Shown: positions 12,043-21,787, counted from the stretch's first letter. The stretch is DNA of 64,000 nt from Massilia sp. H6 (GCF_024802625.1 NZ_CP103371.1:4092001-4156000), one strand, 5' to 3'. Translations and numbers: made by a program. Notes: generated by a model not told the origin, from the sequence alone.

Positions 12043-12684
12043 ATGAAGTTTTCCCTGATTCGTCCGGCCGCCGCGCTGGTGCTGGCACTGGGCCTCGCGG
12101 CCTGCGGTGGCGGCGACGACGACAATAACTATTCCATCAAGGGCACTGTCGAAGGCCTGGTCTACCCGGGCCTGGTGCTGACGACGAATGGCAAGGACCT
12201 TGGCGTGGCGCCGCCGGCCAAGGCCGGCGACCCGGTGCAATTTACCTTCCCCCACCGACTCGGCTACGGCGACGAGTTCAGCATCTCGGTCAAGACCCAG
12301 CCGGCGCACCAGAGCTGTGGCGTCAACACGCAAGCCCCACGTAGCGTCTTTGGCACGGGCGGCGAGCTGGCCCAGATCAATGCGCTCTTCGTGTGTGAAG
12401 TCAATGCCTATTCCATCGGCGGCAAGATCACCGGCCTGACCAAGGACACCACCGGCCTGGTGTTGACCAATGGCAGCAGCGGCGGGTCGATCACCCCCGT
12501 AACCGACCAGGCCAGCGGCGCGGTCATCGAGTATGCGATGCCTTTCAATGTGCCATTTGGCGTGTCGTATGGCGTCACCGTCGTGACCCAGCCAGTTGGT
12601 CGCTTCTGCACTGTGTCGAATCCGACCGGCATCATGGGCGACGCCCCGGTGACCAATATCGACGTCAATTGCGTGCCGACCTAA
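12043..12684 (+). CDS. Repeat lipoprotein, second of a tandem paralogous pair
   Basis: Predicted 213-residue lipoprotein of unknown function, paralogous to the gene just upstream. The signal peptide ends at Cys21 (GLAACGGGDDD). Two repeats follow: YSIKGTVEGLVYPGLVL ... VKTQPAHQSCGV ... FVCEV, and YSIGGKITGLTKDTTGLVL ... VVTQPVGRFCTV ... NIDVNCV. Each repeat again carries two Cys residues. The Asp-rich stretch after the lipidated Cys may favour outer-membrane sorting (inference). It ends about 110 bases before a strong terminator and probably forms a two-gene operon with its neighbour. Confidence 0.8.
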   Translation: MKFSLIRPAAALVLALGLAACGGGDDDNNYSIKGTVEGLVYPGLVLTTNGKDLGVAPPAKAGDPVQFTFPHRLGYGDEFSISVKTQPAHQSCGVNTQAPRSVFGTGGELAQINALFVCEVNAYSIGGKITGLTKDTTGLVLTNGSSGGSITPVTDQASGAVIEYAMPFNVPFGVSYGVTVVTQPVGRFCTVSNPTGIMGDAPVTNIDVNCVPT

Positions 12685-12732
12685 GACATTCACGAAACGC
12701 ATGACACGTATGCGAAAGGAGAATTGGATTTA

Positions 12733-12751
12733 TATGCTGTAACGCAGCATA
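12733..12751 (+). other. Stem-loop in the 3' region of the lipoprotein operon
   Basis: TATGCTG and CAGCATA form a 7-bp stem around a 5-base loop. The hairpin is flanked by AGGAG (12718-12722) and CTCCT (12756-12760), which could extend it. No U tract follows, so it is not itself a terminator. It lies between the lipoprotein stop and the terminator at 12798. Confidence 0.4.
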
Positions 12752-12797
12752 CTTGCTCCTGTCTCCTCCAGCTCTTCTTAAAAAAGAATTGGACTTC

Positions 12798-12825
12798 AGC
12801 CCGCTTCACAGCGGGCTTTTTTTTT
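12798..12825 (+). terminator. Rho-independent terminator of the lipoprotein pair
   Basis: AGCCCGC and GCGGGCT form a 7-bp GC-rich stem with a 6-base loop, followed by a run of nine to ten T. It ends the plus-strand lipoprotein transcript before the convergent rsmA gene. Confidence 0.85.
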
Positions 12826-12892
12826 GCCTGCACGCCGGGCTAGCAAGCTGGCGGTCGTGCCATCCGAAGAATTTTACCGTCTGGCAAAATTT

Positions 12893-13660
12893 TTAGAGCA
12901 GATTGGCCAGCGCCACATACTGTTCCAGCCCCACCGCCTCAGGACGCACACTCGGCTCGATGCCGGCTTCGACCAGCTGGGCTTCGGTGAACATGCCGGC
13001 CACGCAGTTGCGGATCACCTTGCGACGCTGCGAGAAGGCCTTGGCGACCACTTTTTCCAGCTTGGCGCCGTCGCAGGCGAGCATCTCGCGTTTGGGGACC
13101 ATGCGCACGATGGCCGAGTCCACCCGCGGCGGCGGATCGAAGGCGGTCGGCGGCACGATGAACATCAGGCTCATGTCGTAGCGCCATTGCAGCATTACCG
13201 ACAGGCGGCCATAGGCCTTGGTGCCGGGCTCGGCCACCATACGTTCGACCACTTCCTTTTGCAGCATGAAGTGCTGGTCTTCCACCAGCGGTGCAAACTC
13301 GGCCAGGTGAAACAGCAGCGGGCTCGAAATGTTGTACGGCAGGTTGCCGACGATACGCAGGCGCTGCCCTTCCGGCACCGGAATCGCGCCGAAATCGAAC
13401 TTGAGGGCGTCGCCCGAATGCACGGTGAGTTTCTCGCGTGGATAGGCTTTTTCCAGGCGCGCGACCAGATCGCGGTCGAGCTCGACCACATGCATCTGGT
13501 CGAGCTGCTTGAGCAGCAGCGCCGTCATGGCGGCCAGCCCCGGGCCGATCTCGACCATGGTTTCGCCGCGCTGCGGCGCAATGGTGTCGATGATGTCGCT
13601 CAGGACCATCTTGTCGGTCAGGAAATTCTGACCGAAGCGCTTGCGTGCTACGTGTTTCAT
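12893..13660 (-). CDS. rsmA: 16S rRNA (adenine1518/1519-N6) dimethyltransferase
   Basis: Dimethylates two adjacent adenines near the 3' end of 16S rRNA (KsgA). The 255-residue protein starts KHVARKRFGQNFLTD. It has the SAM-binding motif VEIGPGLAAMT and the catalytic NLPYNISSPLLF motif. It is the last gene of the lptD-surA-pdxA-rsmA run, 39 bases after pdxA, the same order as in many proteobacteria. Confidence 0.97.
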   Translation of the reverse strand: MKHVARKRFGQNFLTDKMVLSDIIDTIAPQRGETMVEIGPGLAAMTALLLKQLDQMHVVELDRDLVARLEKAYPREKLTVHSGDALKFDFGAIPVPEGQRLRIVGNLPYNISSPLLFHLAEFAPLVEDQHFMLQKEVVERMVAEPGTKAYGRLSVMLQWRYDMSLMFIVPPTAFDPPPRVDSAIVRMVPKREMLACDGAKLEKVVAKAFSQRRKVIRNCVAGMFTEAQLVEAGIEPSVRPEAVGLEQYVALANLL

Positions 13661-13699
13661 GTGTGCTTTCTAGCTTGCTTGATTTGCTTGATTTGCTGG

Positions 13700-14773
13700 T
13701 TATCTGGCCCGGCGGGCGTCGGCCATGCCCATGGCGGCGCGAATGGCTTCGATCATGCTGCCGCAGTCGGCCAGGCCGAGGCCCTGCGCGGCCAGGTCGA
13801 GCGCGGTGCCATGGTCGACCGAGGTGCGCACCAGCGGCAGGCCGAGCGTGACGTTGATGCCGCGCCCGAAGGTCGCATGCTTGAGCACCGGCAGGCCCTG
13901 GTCGTGGTACATCGCCAGCACGCAGTCGGCGTCTTGCAGGTATTTGGGTTGGAACAGCGTGTCGGCCGGGTAGGGGCCGCGCGCATCGATGCCGCGCGCG
14001 CGGGCGCGCTCCAGCACCGGCGTGATGACCTCGATTTCTTCGCGGCCCAGGTAACCGTTTTCGCCCGCGTGCGGGTTCAGGCCGGTGACCAGGATACGCG
14101 GCGCGGCGATGCCGAACTTCGATTTCAGGTCGCCATCGACGATGTCGAGCACCTGGGTCAAATTGTCCACCGTCAGGGCGGCCGGCACGTCCTTGAGCGG
14201 CAGGTGGGTGGTGGCCAGCGCCACCCGCAAGTAGGGCTGCTCACCGCCCTGCCCGGCCGCCGGCTGGCCGGCCAGCATCATCACCACTTTCGGCGTGCCG
14301 GTTTTCTCGGCCAGGTATTCGGTATGGCCGGAGAAGGCGACGCCGGCGTCGTTGATGGTGCTTTTCTGGAGCGGTGCGGTGACGATGCCCTCGAACCAGC
14401 CGCACAGGGCTCCTTCGATCGCCAGGTCCAGGGTGGCCAGCACGGCGCGACCGTTGTCCGGGTCGAGCCGGCCCGGCACCACGTGGGCATCGAGTGGCAC
14501 GTCGATGACGGCCAGCCGCTCCTTGCCGAACTGCGGCAGGCCACTGTTGCGCAGCGCCTGGACCGACAGAGCCGCCAGGCGGATCTCGGGGTCGATCAGG
14601 CTGGCCGTGAGCGCCAGGAAGGCGGCGTCGCCCACCAGCACGCAATTGGCGAACTCGCGCAGCGCCCAGGCGGCGCGGATCGAGATCTCGGGACCGATGC
14701 CGGCCGGTTCGCCGACGGTGATCGCGAGGATCGGACGATGCGCCGGCGCGCCGTTCGCCTGCGGCATCGCCAT
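13700..14773 (-). CDS. pdxA: 4-hydroxythreonine-4-phosphate dehydrogenase
   Basis: NAD- and metal-dependent enzyme of the DXP-dependent pyridoxal phosphate pathway. The 357-residue protein has the N-terminal [13 protein letters not shown], the substrate loop [12 protein letters not shown] and a late metal-ligand region [10 protein letters not shown]. The ATG at 14773, 4 bases after the surA stop, gives [14 protein letters not shown]. The frame is open upstream to 14926, but only as antisense-like sequence within surA coding DNA. The tight spacing points to coupling with surA. Confidence 0.96.
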   Translation of the reverse strand: MAMPQANGAPAHRPILAITVGEPAGIGPEISIRAAWALREFANCVLVGDAAFLALTASLIDPEIRLAALSVQALRNSGLPQFGKERLAVIDVPLDAHVVPGRLDPDNGRAVLATLDLAIEGALCGWFEGIVTAPLQKSTINDAGVAFSGHTEYLAEKTGTPKVVMMLAGQPAAGQGGEQPYLRVALATTHLPLKDVPAALTVDNLTQVLDIVDGDLKSKFGIAAPRILVTGLNPHAGENGYLGREEIEVITPVLERARARGIDARGPYPADTLFQPKYLQDADCVLAMYHDQGLPVLKHATFGRGINVTLGLPLVRTSVDHGTALDLAAQGLGLADCGSMIEAIRAAMGMADARRAR

Positions 14774-14777
14774 GGGT

Positions 14778-16196
14778 TTAGCCTTCCTCGCGGAACTCGA
14801 CGTAGGCGCGGTCGCGCACCTGGCGCATCCAGTCTTCCATCGCTTCCTGGGTCTTGCGCTCGCGCAGGATCTGGCGTGCCAGGCTGCGCTCTTTCTGCTG
14901 ACTCTGGTCTTCGGACTTGCGCTCAATTACGCGCAGCACGTGGAAGCCGAATGGCGACTCGATGACGTCGGACATTTCGCCCGGCTTCAGGCTGGTCAGC
15001 GCCTGGTCGAACTCGGGGCCGGCATCGCCCGGCGCCAGCCAGCCCAGGTCACCGCCCTTGGCGGCACTGGCAGGCTCCTGGCTGTGCTGGCGCGCCAGCT
15101 CTTCGAAGGTGGCGGCCCCATTGGCGACCTTCTCCTTCAGGTCGAGCAGCTTGCGCTTGACTTCGGCCGCCGTCATGGTCGGCGTCGGCTTCATGAGGAT
15201 GTGGCTGACGCGGGTTTGCTGGACCACGTTCTTGTCTTCCGCGGCGGCGTCGAGCAGGCTGCGCTTGTCCGCCATGCGCAGGATGTGGAAGCCAACATTG
15301 GTCTTGATGATCGACGTGACCTGGCCCGGCTGCAGCTTGCGCAGCTCGGTGGCGAACACTGGCGGCAGGCGGTCCGGGTCGCGCCAGCCGATCTCGCCGC
15401 CCTTGAGGGCGTCGGGGGCGTCGGAATAGGTAGCGGCCATCTTGCTGAAGTCGGCGCCGGTGCGCAACTGGCGCGCCACTTCTTCGGCGCGGGCGCGACG
15501 TGCGGCGATCTGCTCGGACGAGGCGTTTTCGGGCACGGACACCAGGATCTGCGCCAGGTTCATCTCGACCTTCTCGGCCGCCGCTGCCTTGGACGCCGCC
15601 AGATAGGTGTCGATCTCGGCTTCGGAGACCTGGATCTTGGCGTCGACTTCGTGCTCGCGCAGGCGGCTCATCATGATCTCGCTGCGGATGTCGTCGCGGA
15701 ACTGCGAATACGCCAGGCCCTCTTTCTCCATCTGGTTGCGCATTTCCTGCACCGTCATTTTCTGGCCATCGGCGATGCGGCCGATGGTGGCGTCGAGCGT
15801 GCGGTCATCGATGCGCACACCCATTTCCTTGGCCAGCTGGATCTGCGCGCGCTCGACGATCATCGCTTCGACTACCTGGCGCTCCAGGGTGGCCTGGTCC
15901 GGCAGCTGCACATTGCGCGCTTTCAGGTTCTGCACGGTCTGGGCGACGCGCTTGCGCACCTCGTTCTTGGTAATGACTTCGTCATTGACCACGACGTGGA
16001 TCGAATCGATCACCGTGGTGTTGCTTGACGCCGGCGGCAAGAAGCCGCTGCCCGGCTTGGCCGCGGACGCGGCGGGTGCGGCCGCGGCTGGAGCGGCTTG
16101 GGCCAGTACCTGGCCCGCGGTCAGTGCGCACAGCAGCGCTGCGGCAAGCGTGGAAACGTGCAAACGGGTGGAACGCGTCATCTGGAAAGCACTCAT
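14778..16196 (-). CDS. surA: Periplasmic chaperone/peptidyl-prolyl isomerase SurA
   Basis: Periplasmic chaperone that escorts unfolded outer-membrane proteins, including LptD, to the BAM complex. The 472-residue precursor has a signal peptide ([10 protein letters not shown]) and an Ala/Pro-rich linker. The SurA N domain begins near [19 protein letters not shown]. Two parvulin domains follow, with [11 protein letters not shown] and [12 protein letters not shown] as their ends, and then a short C-terminal helix. It lies 62 bases downstream of lptD, one of its main client genes. Confidence 0.96.
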   Translation of the reverse strand: MSAFQMTRSTRLHVSTLAAALLCALTAGQVLAQAAPAAAAPAASAAKPGSGFLPPASSNTTVIDSIHVVVNDEVITKNEVRKRVAQTVQNLKARNVQLPDQATLERQVVEAMIVERAQIQLAKEMGVRIDDRTLDATIGRIADGQKMTVQEMRNQMEKEGLAYSQFRDDIRSEIMMSRLREHEVDAKIQVSEAEIDTYLAASKAAAAEKVEMNLAQILVSVPENASSEQIAARRARAEEVARQLRTGADFSKMAATYSDAPDALKGGEIGWRDPDRLPPVFATELRKLQPGQVTSIIKTNVGFHILRMADKRSLLDAAAEDKNVVQQTRVSHILMKPTPTMTAAEVKRKLLDLKEKVANGAATFEELARQHSQEPASAAKGGDLGWLAPGDAGPEFDQALTSLKPGEMSDVIESPFGFHVLRVIERKSEDQSQQKERSLARQILRERKTQEAMEDWMRQVRDRAYVEFREEG

Positions 16197-16258
16197 TCAG
16201 GTGAATAATTATTCAAGTAATCCGGCGGGCAGTGTAGCGACTGCCGGTTAAGGCGTCC

Positions 16259-18559
16259 TTAAGGACGTCCCACATTGGTGTTCAACTGCGTATAACCCGG
16301 GACGCTCTTGCTGAAGGTCTCGAGCGCATTGCCCAGGCCCAGGCGCGACAGGCCATTGAGCTCGAGCTGGAAGAAGGCCGAGGTCGAGGTGGTCTGGGCA
16401 GCGGTCACGAAACGCTGGCCCCCCATCCGGAACACCCAGCAATCGGCCTTGTACTCGAGACCGATGAGGCTCTCGAGCAGCTTGCCCTTTCCAACTGGCG
16501 AGGCGCCCCCCACGCCGTACGAGCGCAGCGCATAGCTCACGCGCCCGACGCCATACCAGCGCGCCGTCAGCGGCCACTGCGCCGAGAAATCGACGTTGCG
16601 GAAGCCGTCTCGCTGGTAGCGGTACTCGGCATTGACGACCTTCATCCGGGCCGGCTGCCACTGCATGCTCAGGTTCGAGCTGTACAAACTGCTTCCGGCC
16701 GCGTCATATTGTACGCCGCTATCGAAGCTCCAGGTCTCCGAGATGCGGCCCGAGGCCGCCAGCAGCACATCCGAGCGGCTCTGGTGCAGCGGCTCGCCCG
16801 GCAGGCGCACGCGCGGCTCTTCGAAATAGATGCGCTGGCCAAAGGCCATGCGCAGGCGCTCGGCGCCGTCCGGCTCGATATAGCGCGACACCAGCGCCGC
16901 GGTCAGCTGGTTGGCGTCGGAGACGCGGTCGGGACCGACGAAGCGGTTCTCGCTGAACAGCTGCGCATAATTGAAGCCGGCGCGGCCGGTATCGAAGAGC
17001 GGGAACGCATCCTGGTTCTTGTACGGCGTGCGCACGTAGAACAAGCGTGGTTCAAGCGTCTGCGTGATGGCGCGGCCAAACAGCGTGGTATCGCGCTCGA
17101 ACACCATGCCGCTGTCGAGCGAGAAGGTATTGAGGTGGCGCGAGAGCTTGCGCTCGCCCGTGTAGTTGGCCCGGTCCAGATCGTATTTGCTGGCATGGGC
17201 GATCAATTTCGGCGTGATGAAATAACCGGGACGCACCCACGGATAGCTGACCTGGCCGACCACCACGGCGCGGTTGCCGCGCACGAAATCGGGGTGCCAG
17301 AAACGCACCGCCTCGGCGTCCAGCGCCCAGTCGAAGCCGGCCACGTCGTAGCGACCCGCATGGAAGTTCACCTGCGGCAGGCGGTCGTAGGGGCGCGGCA
17401 CTGCCAGGCGCGGATCGGTGGCGGCGGCCGGGTCCTGCAGCACCTGGTAGTTCTGGGCGCGCGCGGTCAGGCTCCAGTACCGGCCGCTGTAGTCGGTGCG
17501 CACTTCGCGCAGCAGCTGGCGCTCGGCGCTGACCGCCACCGTGCGCGAGAAGTCGCTCGGGTATTCGTCATCTGACGCCCCGTGCAGGTTCCAGCCGTAA
17601 GACCAGCCCGGCGCCAGGCCCTGGGTGTGGATCGAGTCCACGCGCCAGCGGTTTTCACCGGTTTCACGGTCGTTGTACAAGCCTTCCAGGTGGGTCTCGC
17701 CCTGGTAGCCGCCGCGCTCGGTCACGCCAAGATAGCGGCCGGTGGCGCCCAGCTGCAGGCCGCGGTCGAACATCATGCGCGGATAGACGGTCAGGTCGCG
17801 GTTCGGTGCGATGTTGAAGTAATACGGCACCGTGACCTCGGCCTTGCCTTTGGAGCCGAAGCCCACCGTGGGCGCCAGCCAGCCGGAGCGGCGCGCGCCC
17901 GACAGCGAGAACGACAGGGCCGGGGTGCCGACGATCGGCACATCCTTGAAATAAATCACGGTCTTGCCCGCCAAACCGACGTCGCGCCCGCTGTCGAGGC
18001 GCAGGGTGCTCGACTTCAAATACCAGTCGGGATCGGGGCCTTCGCAGGTGCTGTAGGTACCGTCGCGCACCAGCGCCACGTTCTCGCCCAAAAAGTCGAT
18101 GCGCGCGGCGCGGCCCTGGGCATTATTCAACTGCAAACGGTATTCGGGATGGAGCACATAGCCCTTCCCGGTTTCCAAATTCAGCTGCAGTTCGTCGCCC
18201 TTGTAACGGTCGCCGAAGCGCCACATCTGTACGTTGCCGGTGGCGGTGACCTCGTCTTCGACGCGCATGTAGCACGCACTGTCGGCGCGCAAGCGGGTCT
18301 GGCCGCGGGTCAGTTCGACCTCGCGCTCGAGATTGAGCTGGCGGTCGGGCCGCCCGCTGATTTCTTCGGCGCTGATCGTGATCGGCAAGTCCTGCTCACT
18401 GGCGGCGGATGCGGCGACCGGCGCAGTGGGAACCGACGCAGCTGGCTGTGGTGCGGGCGGTACGGACTGCGCGTGCACGGGTGCGGATGCTGCGGCAGCC
18501 AGTGCATACAGTGCGAGTACCTGCCGGGGGGGGAATGGGTGGGCCGTAAACCAGCTCAT
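16259..18559 (-). CDS. lptD: LPS-assembly outer membrane protein LptD
   Basis: Beta-barrel translocon that, with LptE, places lipopolysaccharide in the outer leaflet. The 766-residue precursor has a signal peptide ending APVHAQ and a periplasmic OstA/jellyroll domain (about residues 55-220). A large barrel follows, with recurring aromatic-ended strands and the terminal VPGYTQLNTN segment. Cysteines sit in the jellyroll (SACYMR, STCEGPDP) and late in the barrel (DCWVFRMGG), in line with the inter-domain disulfides of the family. It heads the lptD-surA-pdxA-rsmA run and is divergent from amgK. Confidence 0.96.
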   Translation of the reverse strand: MSWFTAHPFPPRQVLALYALAAAASAPVHAQSVPPAPQPAASVPTAPVAASAASEQDLPITISAEEISGRPDRQLNLEREVELTRGQTRLRADSACYMRVEDEVTATGNVQMWRFGDRYKGDELQLNLETGKGYVLHPEYRLQLNNAQGRAARIDFLGENVALVRDGTYSTCEGPDPDWYLKSSTLRLDSGRDVGLAGKTVIYFKDVPIVGTPALSFSLSGARRSGWLAPTVGFGSKGKAEVTVPYYFNIAPNRDLTVYPRMMFDRGLQLGATGRYLGVTERGGYQGETHLEGLYNDRETGENRWRVDSIHTQGLAPGWSYGWNLHGASDDEYPSDFSRTVAVSAERQLLREVRTDYSGRYWSLTARAQNYQVLQDPAAATDPRLAVPRPYDRLPQVNFHAGRYDVAGFDWALDAEAVRFWHPDFVRGNRAVVVGQVSYPWVRPGYFITPKLIAHASKYDLDRANYTGERKLSRHLNTFSLDSGMVFERDTTLFGRAITQTLEPRLFYVRTPYKNQDAFPLFDTGRAGFNYAQLFSENRFVGPDRVSDANQLTAALVSRYIEPDGAERLRMAFGQRIYFEEPRVRLPGEPLHQSRSDVLLAASGRISETWSFDSGVQYDAAGSSLYSSNLSMQWQPARMKVVNAEYRYQRDGFRNVDFSAQWPLTARWYGVGRVSYALRSYGVGGASPVGKGKLLESLIGLEYKADCWVFRMGGQRFVTAAQTTSTSAFFQLELNGLSRLGLGNALETFSKSVPGYTQLNTNVGRP

Positions 18560-18655
18560 GGAAGATCGTGGTGCGCCATAAAGGGCGGTATTTTTGAGAT
18601 GAATCCCTTATTATATGGGAATTACCTCAACCAACCGGATTCACCAGGCCGCTTC

Positions 18656-19714
18656 ATGTCTTCTTTGCATCAACATTCCTCCTCTTCCGCCGACAAAGAC
18701 GCGCGCCTCCAGGGGCTCACCGAATGGCTGGCCTCGACCGGCCTGGTGGAAGTCGACAGCGGCCGCCCCGCATCGTCCGATGCCAGCTTCCGCCGCTACT
18801 ACCGCTACGACGTGGTCCCGGCCATGCAGGACAAGCTGGGCGCGACCCTGGTCGCCATGGATGCCCCGCCCGAGCGCGAGAACGTGCCGGCCTTCCTTCA
18901 TGTGCAGACCCTGTTGCTGGAAGCCGGCGTCACGGTGCCTGCGATCGTCGCGCAGAAGGTCGAAAGCGGCTACCTGCTGCTGTCCGACCTGGGCGTGACC
19001 ACCTACCTGCAGCGCCTGGACCTGGATAACGCGCCCTTCATGTATTCGAGCGCGGTCGACGCCCTGCTCAAGTTTCAGCTGGCCAGCCAGCCGGGCAAGC
19101 TGCCCGAGTTCGACCGCGCCTTTGTGCTGCGCGAGATGAACCTGTTCCCGGAGTGGTATATCGGGCGCCACCTGAACGTCACGCTCGACGAGGCGCAGCA
19201 GGCGCAGCTCGACAAGGTGTTCGAGGCGATCACCGCCAACGTGCTGGCCCAGCAGCAGGTCTACATGCACCGCGATTTCCATTCGCGCAACCTGATGTGG
19301 CTCGAACACGGCAACCCGGGCGTGCTCGATTTCCAGGACGCCGTGTACGGCCCGATCACCTACGACCTGGCCTCGCTGCTGCGCGACGCCTATGTTCAGT
19401 GGGACGAAGACATGGTGCTGGACTGGGTGGTGCGCTACTGGCAAAGCGCCAAGCAGCTCGGCCTGCCGGTCAATCCGGACATCGACGCCTTCTACCGCGA
19501 TTTCGAATTCATGGCCCTGCAGCGCCACCTGAAAATACTGGGCATCTTCTGCCGCCTGAACTACCGCGACAGCAAGCCGATCTACATGGGCGACCTGCCG
19601 ACCGTGATGGATTACGTGCGCAAGACTGCCAACCGCTACACCGAACTCAAACCGCTGGTACGCCTGCTCGACGCGCTCGAGGACAAGGCACCGGTGGTCG
19701 GCTACACCTTCTGA
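18656..19714 (+). CDS. amgK: Anomeric N-acetylmuramate/N-acetylglucosamine kinase AmgK
   Basis: Phosphotransferase of the peptidoglycan recycling shunt that phosphorylates MurNAc at the anomeric carbon. The 352-residue protein has an aminoglycoside-phosphotransferase fold. The catalytic loop is MHRDFHSRNL, and LDFQDAVYGP is the metal-binding motif. It is followed 10 bases later by murU, the next enzyme of the shunt, which strongly supports the assignment. The ATG at 18656 was chosen because the long upstream open frame runs antisense through lptD. Divergent from lptD. Confidence 0.9.
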   Translation: MSSLHQHSSSSADKDARLQGLTEWLASTGLVEVDSGRPASSDASFRRYYRYDVVPAMQDKLGATLVAMDAPPERENVPAFLHVQTLLLEAGVTVPAIVAQKVESGYLLLSDLGVTTYLQRLDLDNAPFMYSSAVDALLKFQLASQPGKLPEFDRAFVLREMNLFPEWYIGRHLNVTLDEAQQAQLDKVFEAITANVLAQQQVYMHRDFHSRNLMWLEHGNPGVLDFQDAVYGPITYDLASLLRDAYVQWDEDMVLDWVVRYWQSAKQLGLPVNPDIDAFYRDFEFMALQRHLKILGIFCRLNYRDSKPIYMGDLPTVMDYVRKTANRYTELKPLVRLLDALEDKAPVVGYTF

Positions 19715-19724
19715 CGGAGCGCGC

Positions 19725-20447
19725 ATGAAAGCCATGATTTTCGCCGCCGGCCGCGGCGAGCGCATGCGTCCGCTGACGGACGCCTGCCCCAAGCCGCTGC
19801 TCAAGGTACGCGGACGCCCGATGATCACCTACCACGTGCTGAACCTGGTGCGTGCCGGGATCGTCGATATCGTCATCAACCACTCGCACCTCGGCCACAT
19901 GATCGAAGAAGAACTGGGCGACGGCAGCAAGTACGGCGCGCGCATCCAGTATTCGCATGAACCGTCACCGCTGGAAACCGCGGGCGGGATCGTCAATGCG
20001 ATGCACCTGCTGGGCGACGAACCCTTCCTGGCGGTGTCGGGCGATATCTACGCGCCCTATTTCGACTTCTCGCAGGTGACCGATGTCCTGAAAGACAAGG
20101 ACATGGTAGGCGTCCCGATCCCGGTCGAGCAGCGCGACATCGCCTGGCTGTGGCTCACGCCCAATCCGTGGCACAACCCGGAGGGCGACTTCACACTGGA
20201 TATGTACACGCTCAGGAACGACGGAGCGGAAAAGTGGAACTTCGCCGGCATCGGCGTCTACCGTCCCGAGATGTTCGCGGGGATCAGCGCGGGCGAGTTC
20301 GTCAAGTTCGGCCCCTTGATGCGCAAGTTCATCGACCAGGGCCGCGTGGGCGGAGAGCTGTACCACGGCCTGTGGGTCAATGTCGGCACCGCCGGCCAGC
20401 TCGAAGAACTCAACGCGCCGCTGGGGGCGGTGAAAACCGGTTCATGA
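19725..20447 (+). CDS. murU: N-acetylmuramate alpha-1-phosphate uridylyltransferase MurU
   Basis: Converts MurNAc-1-phosphate and UTP to UDP-MurNAc, letting recycled muramic acid bypass the fosfomycin-sensitive MurA/MurB steps. The 240-residue nucleotidyltransferase starts MKAMIFAAGRGERMRPLTDACPK, with the signature G-x-G-x-R-x-x-P-x-T (GRGERMRPLT). A later segment is LAVSGDIYAPYFDF. It is paired with amgK upstream. Its stop overlaps the pepP start (ATGA), suggesting coupling. Confidence 0.93.
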   Translation: MKAMIFAAGRGERMRPLTDACPKPLLKVRGRPMITYHVLNLVRAGIVDIVINHSHLGHMIEEELGDGSKYGARIQYSHEPSPLETAGGIVNAMHLLGDEPFLAVSGDIYAPYFDFSQVTDVLKDKDMVGVPIPVEQRDIAWLWLTPNPWHNPEGDFTLDMYTLRNDGAEKWNFAGIGVYRPEMFAGISAGEFVKFGPLMRKFIDQGRVGGELYHGLWVNVGTAGQLEELNAPLGAVKTGS

Positions 20448-21787
20448 CGAGCGCCGTCGGCAGCTACCAGCAGCGGCGCACCCGCCTGCTGCAGCGCATG
20501 CAGCCGGGCGCCGTCGCGGTGATTGCCACCGCGCCTGAAGTCGTGCGTAACGGCGACAGCGAGTATCCGTACCGGCACGACAGCTATTTCTACTACCTGA
20601 CCGGCTTCGCCGAACCGGAAAGCGCGCTGGTGCTGGTCGCCCCCATTGGCGAGAAACCGGCGCGTTCGGTATTGTTCTGCCGCGAGAAGAACCCGGAACG
20701 CGAAATCTGGGACGGCTACCGCTATGGCCCGGCGGCAGCGCGCCTGGCGTTCGGTGTCGACGAGGCCTGGCCGATCGACGAACTCGATGCGCAGATGACC
20801 AGGCTGCTGGCCAATGCCCCGGCGCTGTATTACGCACTGGGCCACAGCGCCGCGCTCGACGCCCAGGTGAGCAACTGGCTCAAAGCGGTGCGCGCCCAGG
20901 GCCGCATCGGCATCATGGCGCCTTCTACTACCCATCACCTGCTCGGCATCCTGGACGAGATGCGCCTGCTCAAGGACGAGGACGAAGCGACCCTGATGGC
21001 GCGCGCGGCAAGCATCGCCGGCGGCGCCCATGCGCGCGCGATGCGCTTTACCCGTCCCGGCGTGTTCGAGTATGAAATCGAGGCTGAGCTGCTGCACGAA
21101 TTCCGCCGCCACGGCGCGCAGGCTCCCGCCTATACGCCGATCGTCGCCTCGGGTGCGAATGTCTGCGTCCTGCATTACAACCAGAACAATCGCCAATCCC
21201 GTGACGGCGAACTGGTACTGGTCGACGCCGGTTGCGAATTCGATGGCTACGCATCGGACATCACCCGCACCTGGCCGGTGAATGGCCGCTTCAGCGCGCC
21301 ACAAGGGCTGCTGTACGAGCTGGTCTTGCAGGCACAGGAAGCGGCGCTGGCCTCGATTGTGCCCGGTCGTCGCTACAGCGACATGCACGAGGCAGCGGTG
21401 CAGGTGCTCGCGGCTGGCATGCTCGATCTTGGCTTGCTCGACCGGAAAAAGTACGGCTCCAGCGCAGACGCGATCGCCGACAAGGCGCATCTGCAGTTCT
21501 ACATGCACGGCACCGGCCACTGGCTCGGGATGGACGTGCACGACGTCGGCTCCTACCGCGACCTGACGCACGAAGCACGTCCCTCGCGCCCCCTGCTGGC
21601 AGGAATGGCGTTGACGGTCGAGCCGGGCATCTATGTGCGTCCGGGCGAGGGCGTGCCGGAGCAGTTCTGGAATATCGGCATCCGCATCGAAGACGACGTG
21701 ATCGTCACCGACGAGGGTGCCCGGGTGCTGTCCGGCGCGGCGCCGAAAGCGATGGCCGAGATTGAATCATTGATGCGGGGGCAGTAA
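20444..21787 (+). CDS. pepP: Xaa-Pro aminopeptidase
   Basis: Removes N-terminal residues that precede proline. The 447-residue pita-bread metallopeptidase has the two-metal ligand set: Asp residues in DAGCEFDGYASDITRTWP, His in HGTGHWLGMDVHD, Glu in LTVEPGIYV and Glu in RIEDDV. The N-terminal domain carries YPYRHDSYFYYLTGFAEP. The ATG at 20444 overlaps the murU stop by 4 bases. The order pepP-ubiH downstream mirrors the E. coli arrangement. Confidence 0.94.
   Translation: MTSAVGSYQQRRTRLLQRMQPGAVAVIATAPEVVRNGDSEYPYRHDSYFYYLTGFAEPESALVLVAPIGEKPARSVLFCREKNPEREIWDGYRYGPAAARLAFGVDEAWPIDELDAQMTRLLANAPALYYALGHSAALDAQVSNWLKAVRAQGRIGIMAPSTTHHLLGILDEMRLLKDEDEATLMARAASIAGGAHARAMRFTRPGVFEYEIEAELLHEFRRHGAQAPAYTPIVASGANVCVLHYNQNNRQSRDGELVLVDAGCEFDGYASDITRTWPVNGRFSAPQGLLYELVLQAQEAALASIVPGRRYSDMHEAAVQVLAAGMLDLGLLDRKKYGSSADAIADKAHLQFYMHGTGHWLGMDVHDVGSYRDLTHEARPSRPLLAGMALTVEPGIYVRPGEGVPEQFWNIGIRIEDDVIVTDEGARVLSGAAPKAMAEIESLMRGQ

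Noticed and set aside
12824..14965. A 713-residue plus-strand open frame
   Set aside because: It lies antisense to rsmA and pdxA, which are unmistakable, and shows no protein family features.
14295..16028. A 577-residue plus-strand open frame
   Set aside because: It is antisense to surA and pdxA, lacks domains, and has the composition of a complement frame.
17582..18655. Upstream extension of amgK by about 358 residues
   Set aside because: The extension runs antisense through lptD and has no similarity to kinases; the ATG at 18656 gives the normal AmgK length.
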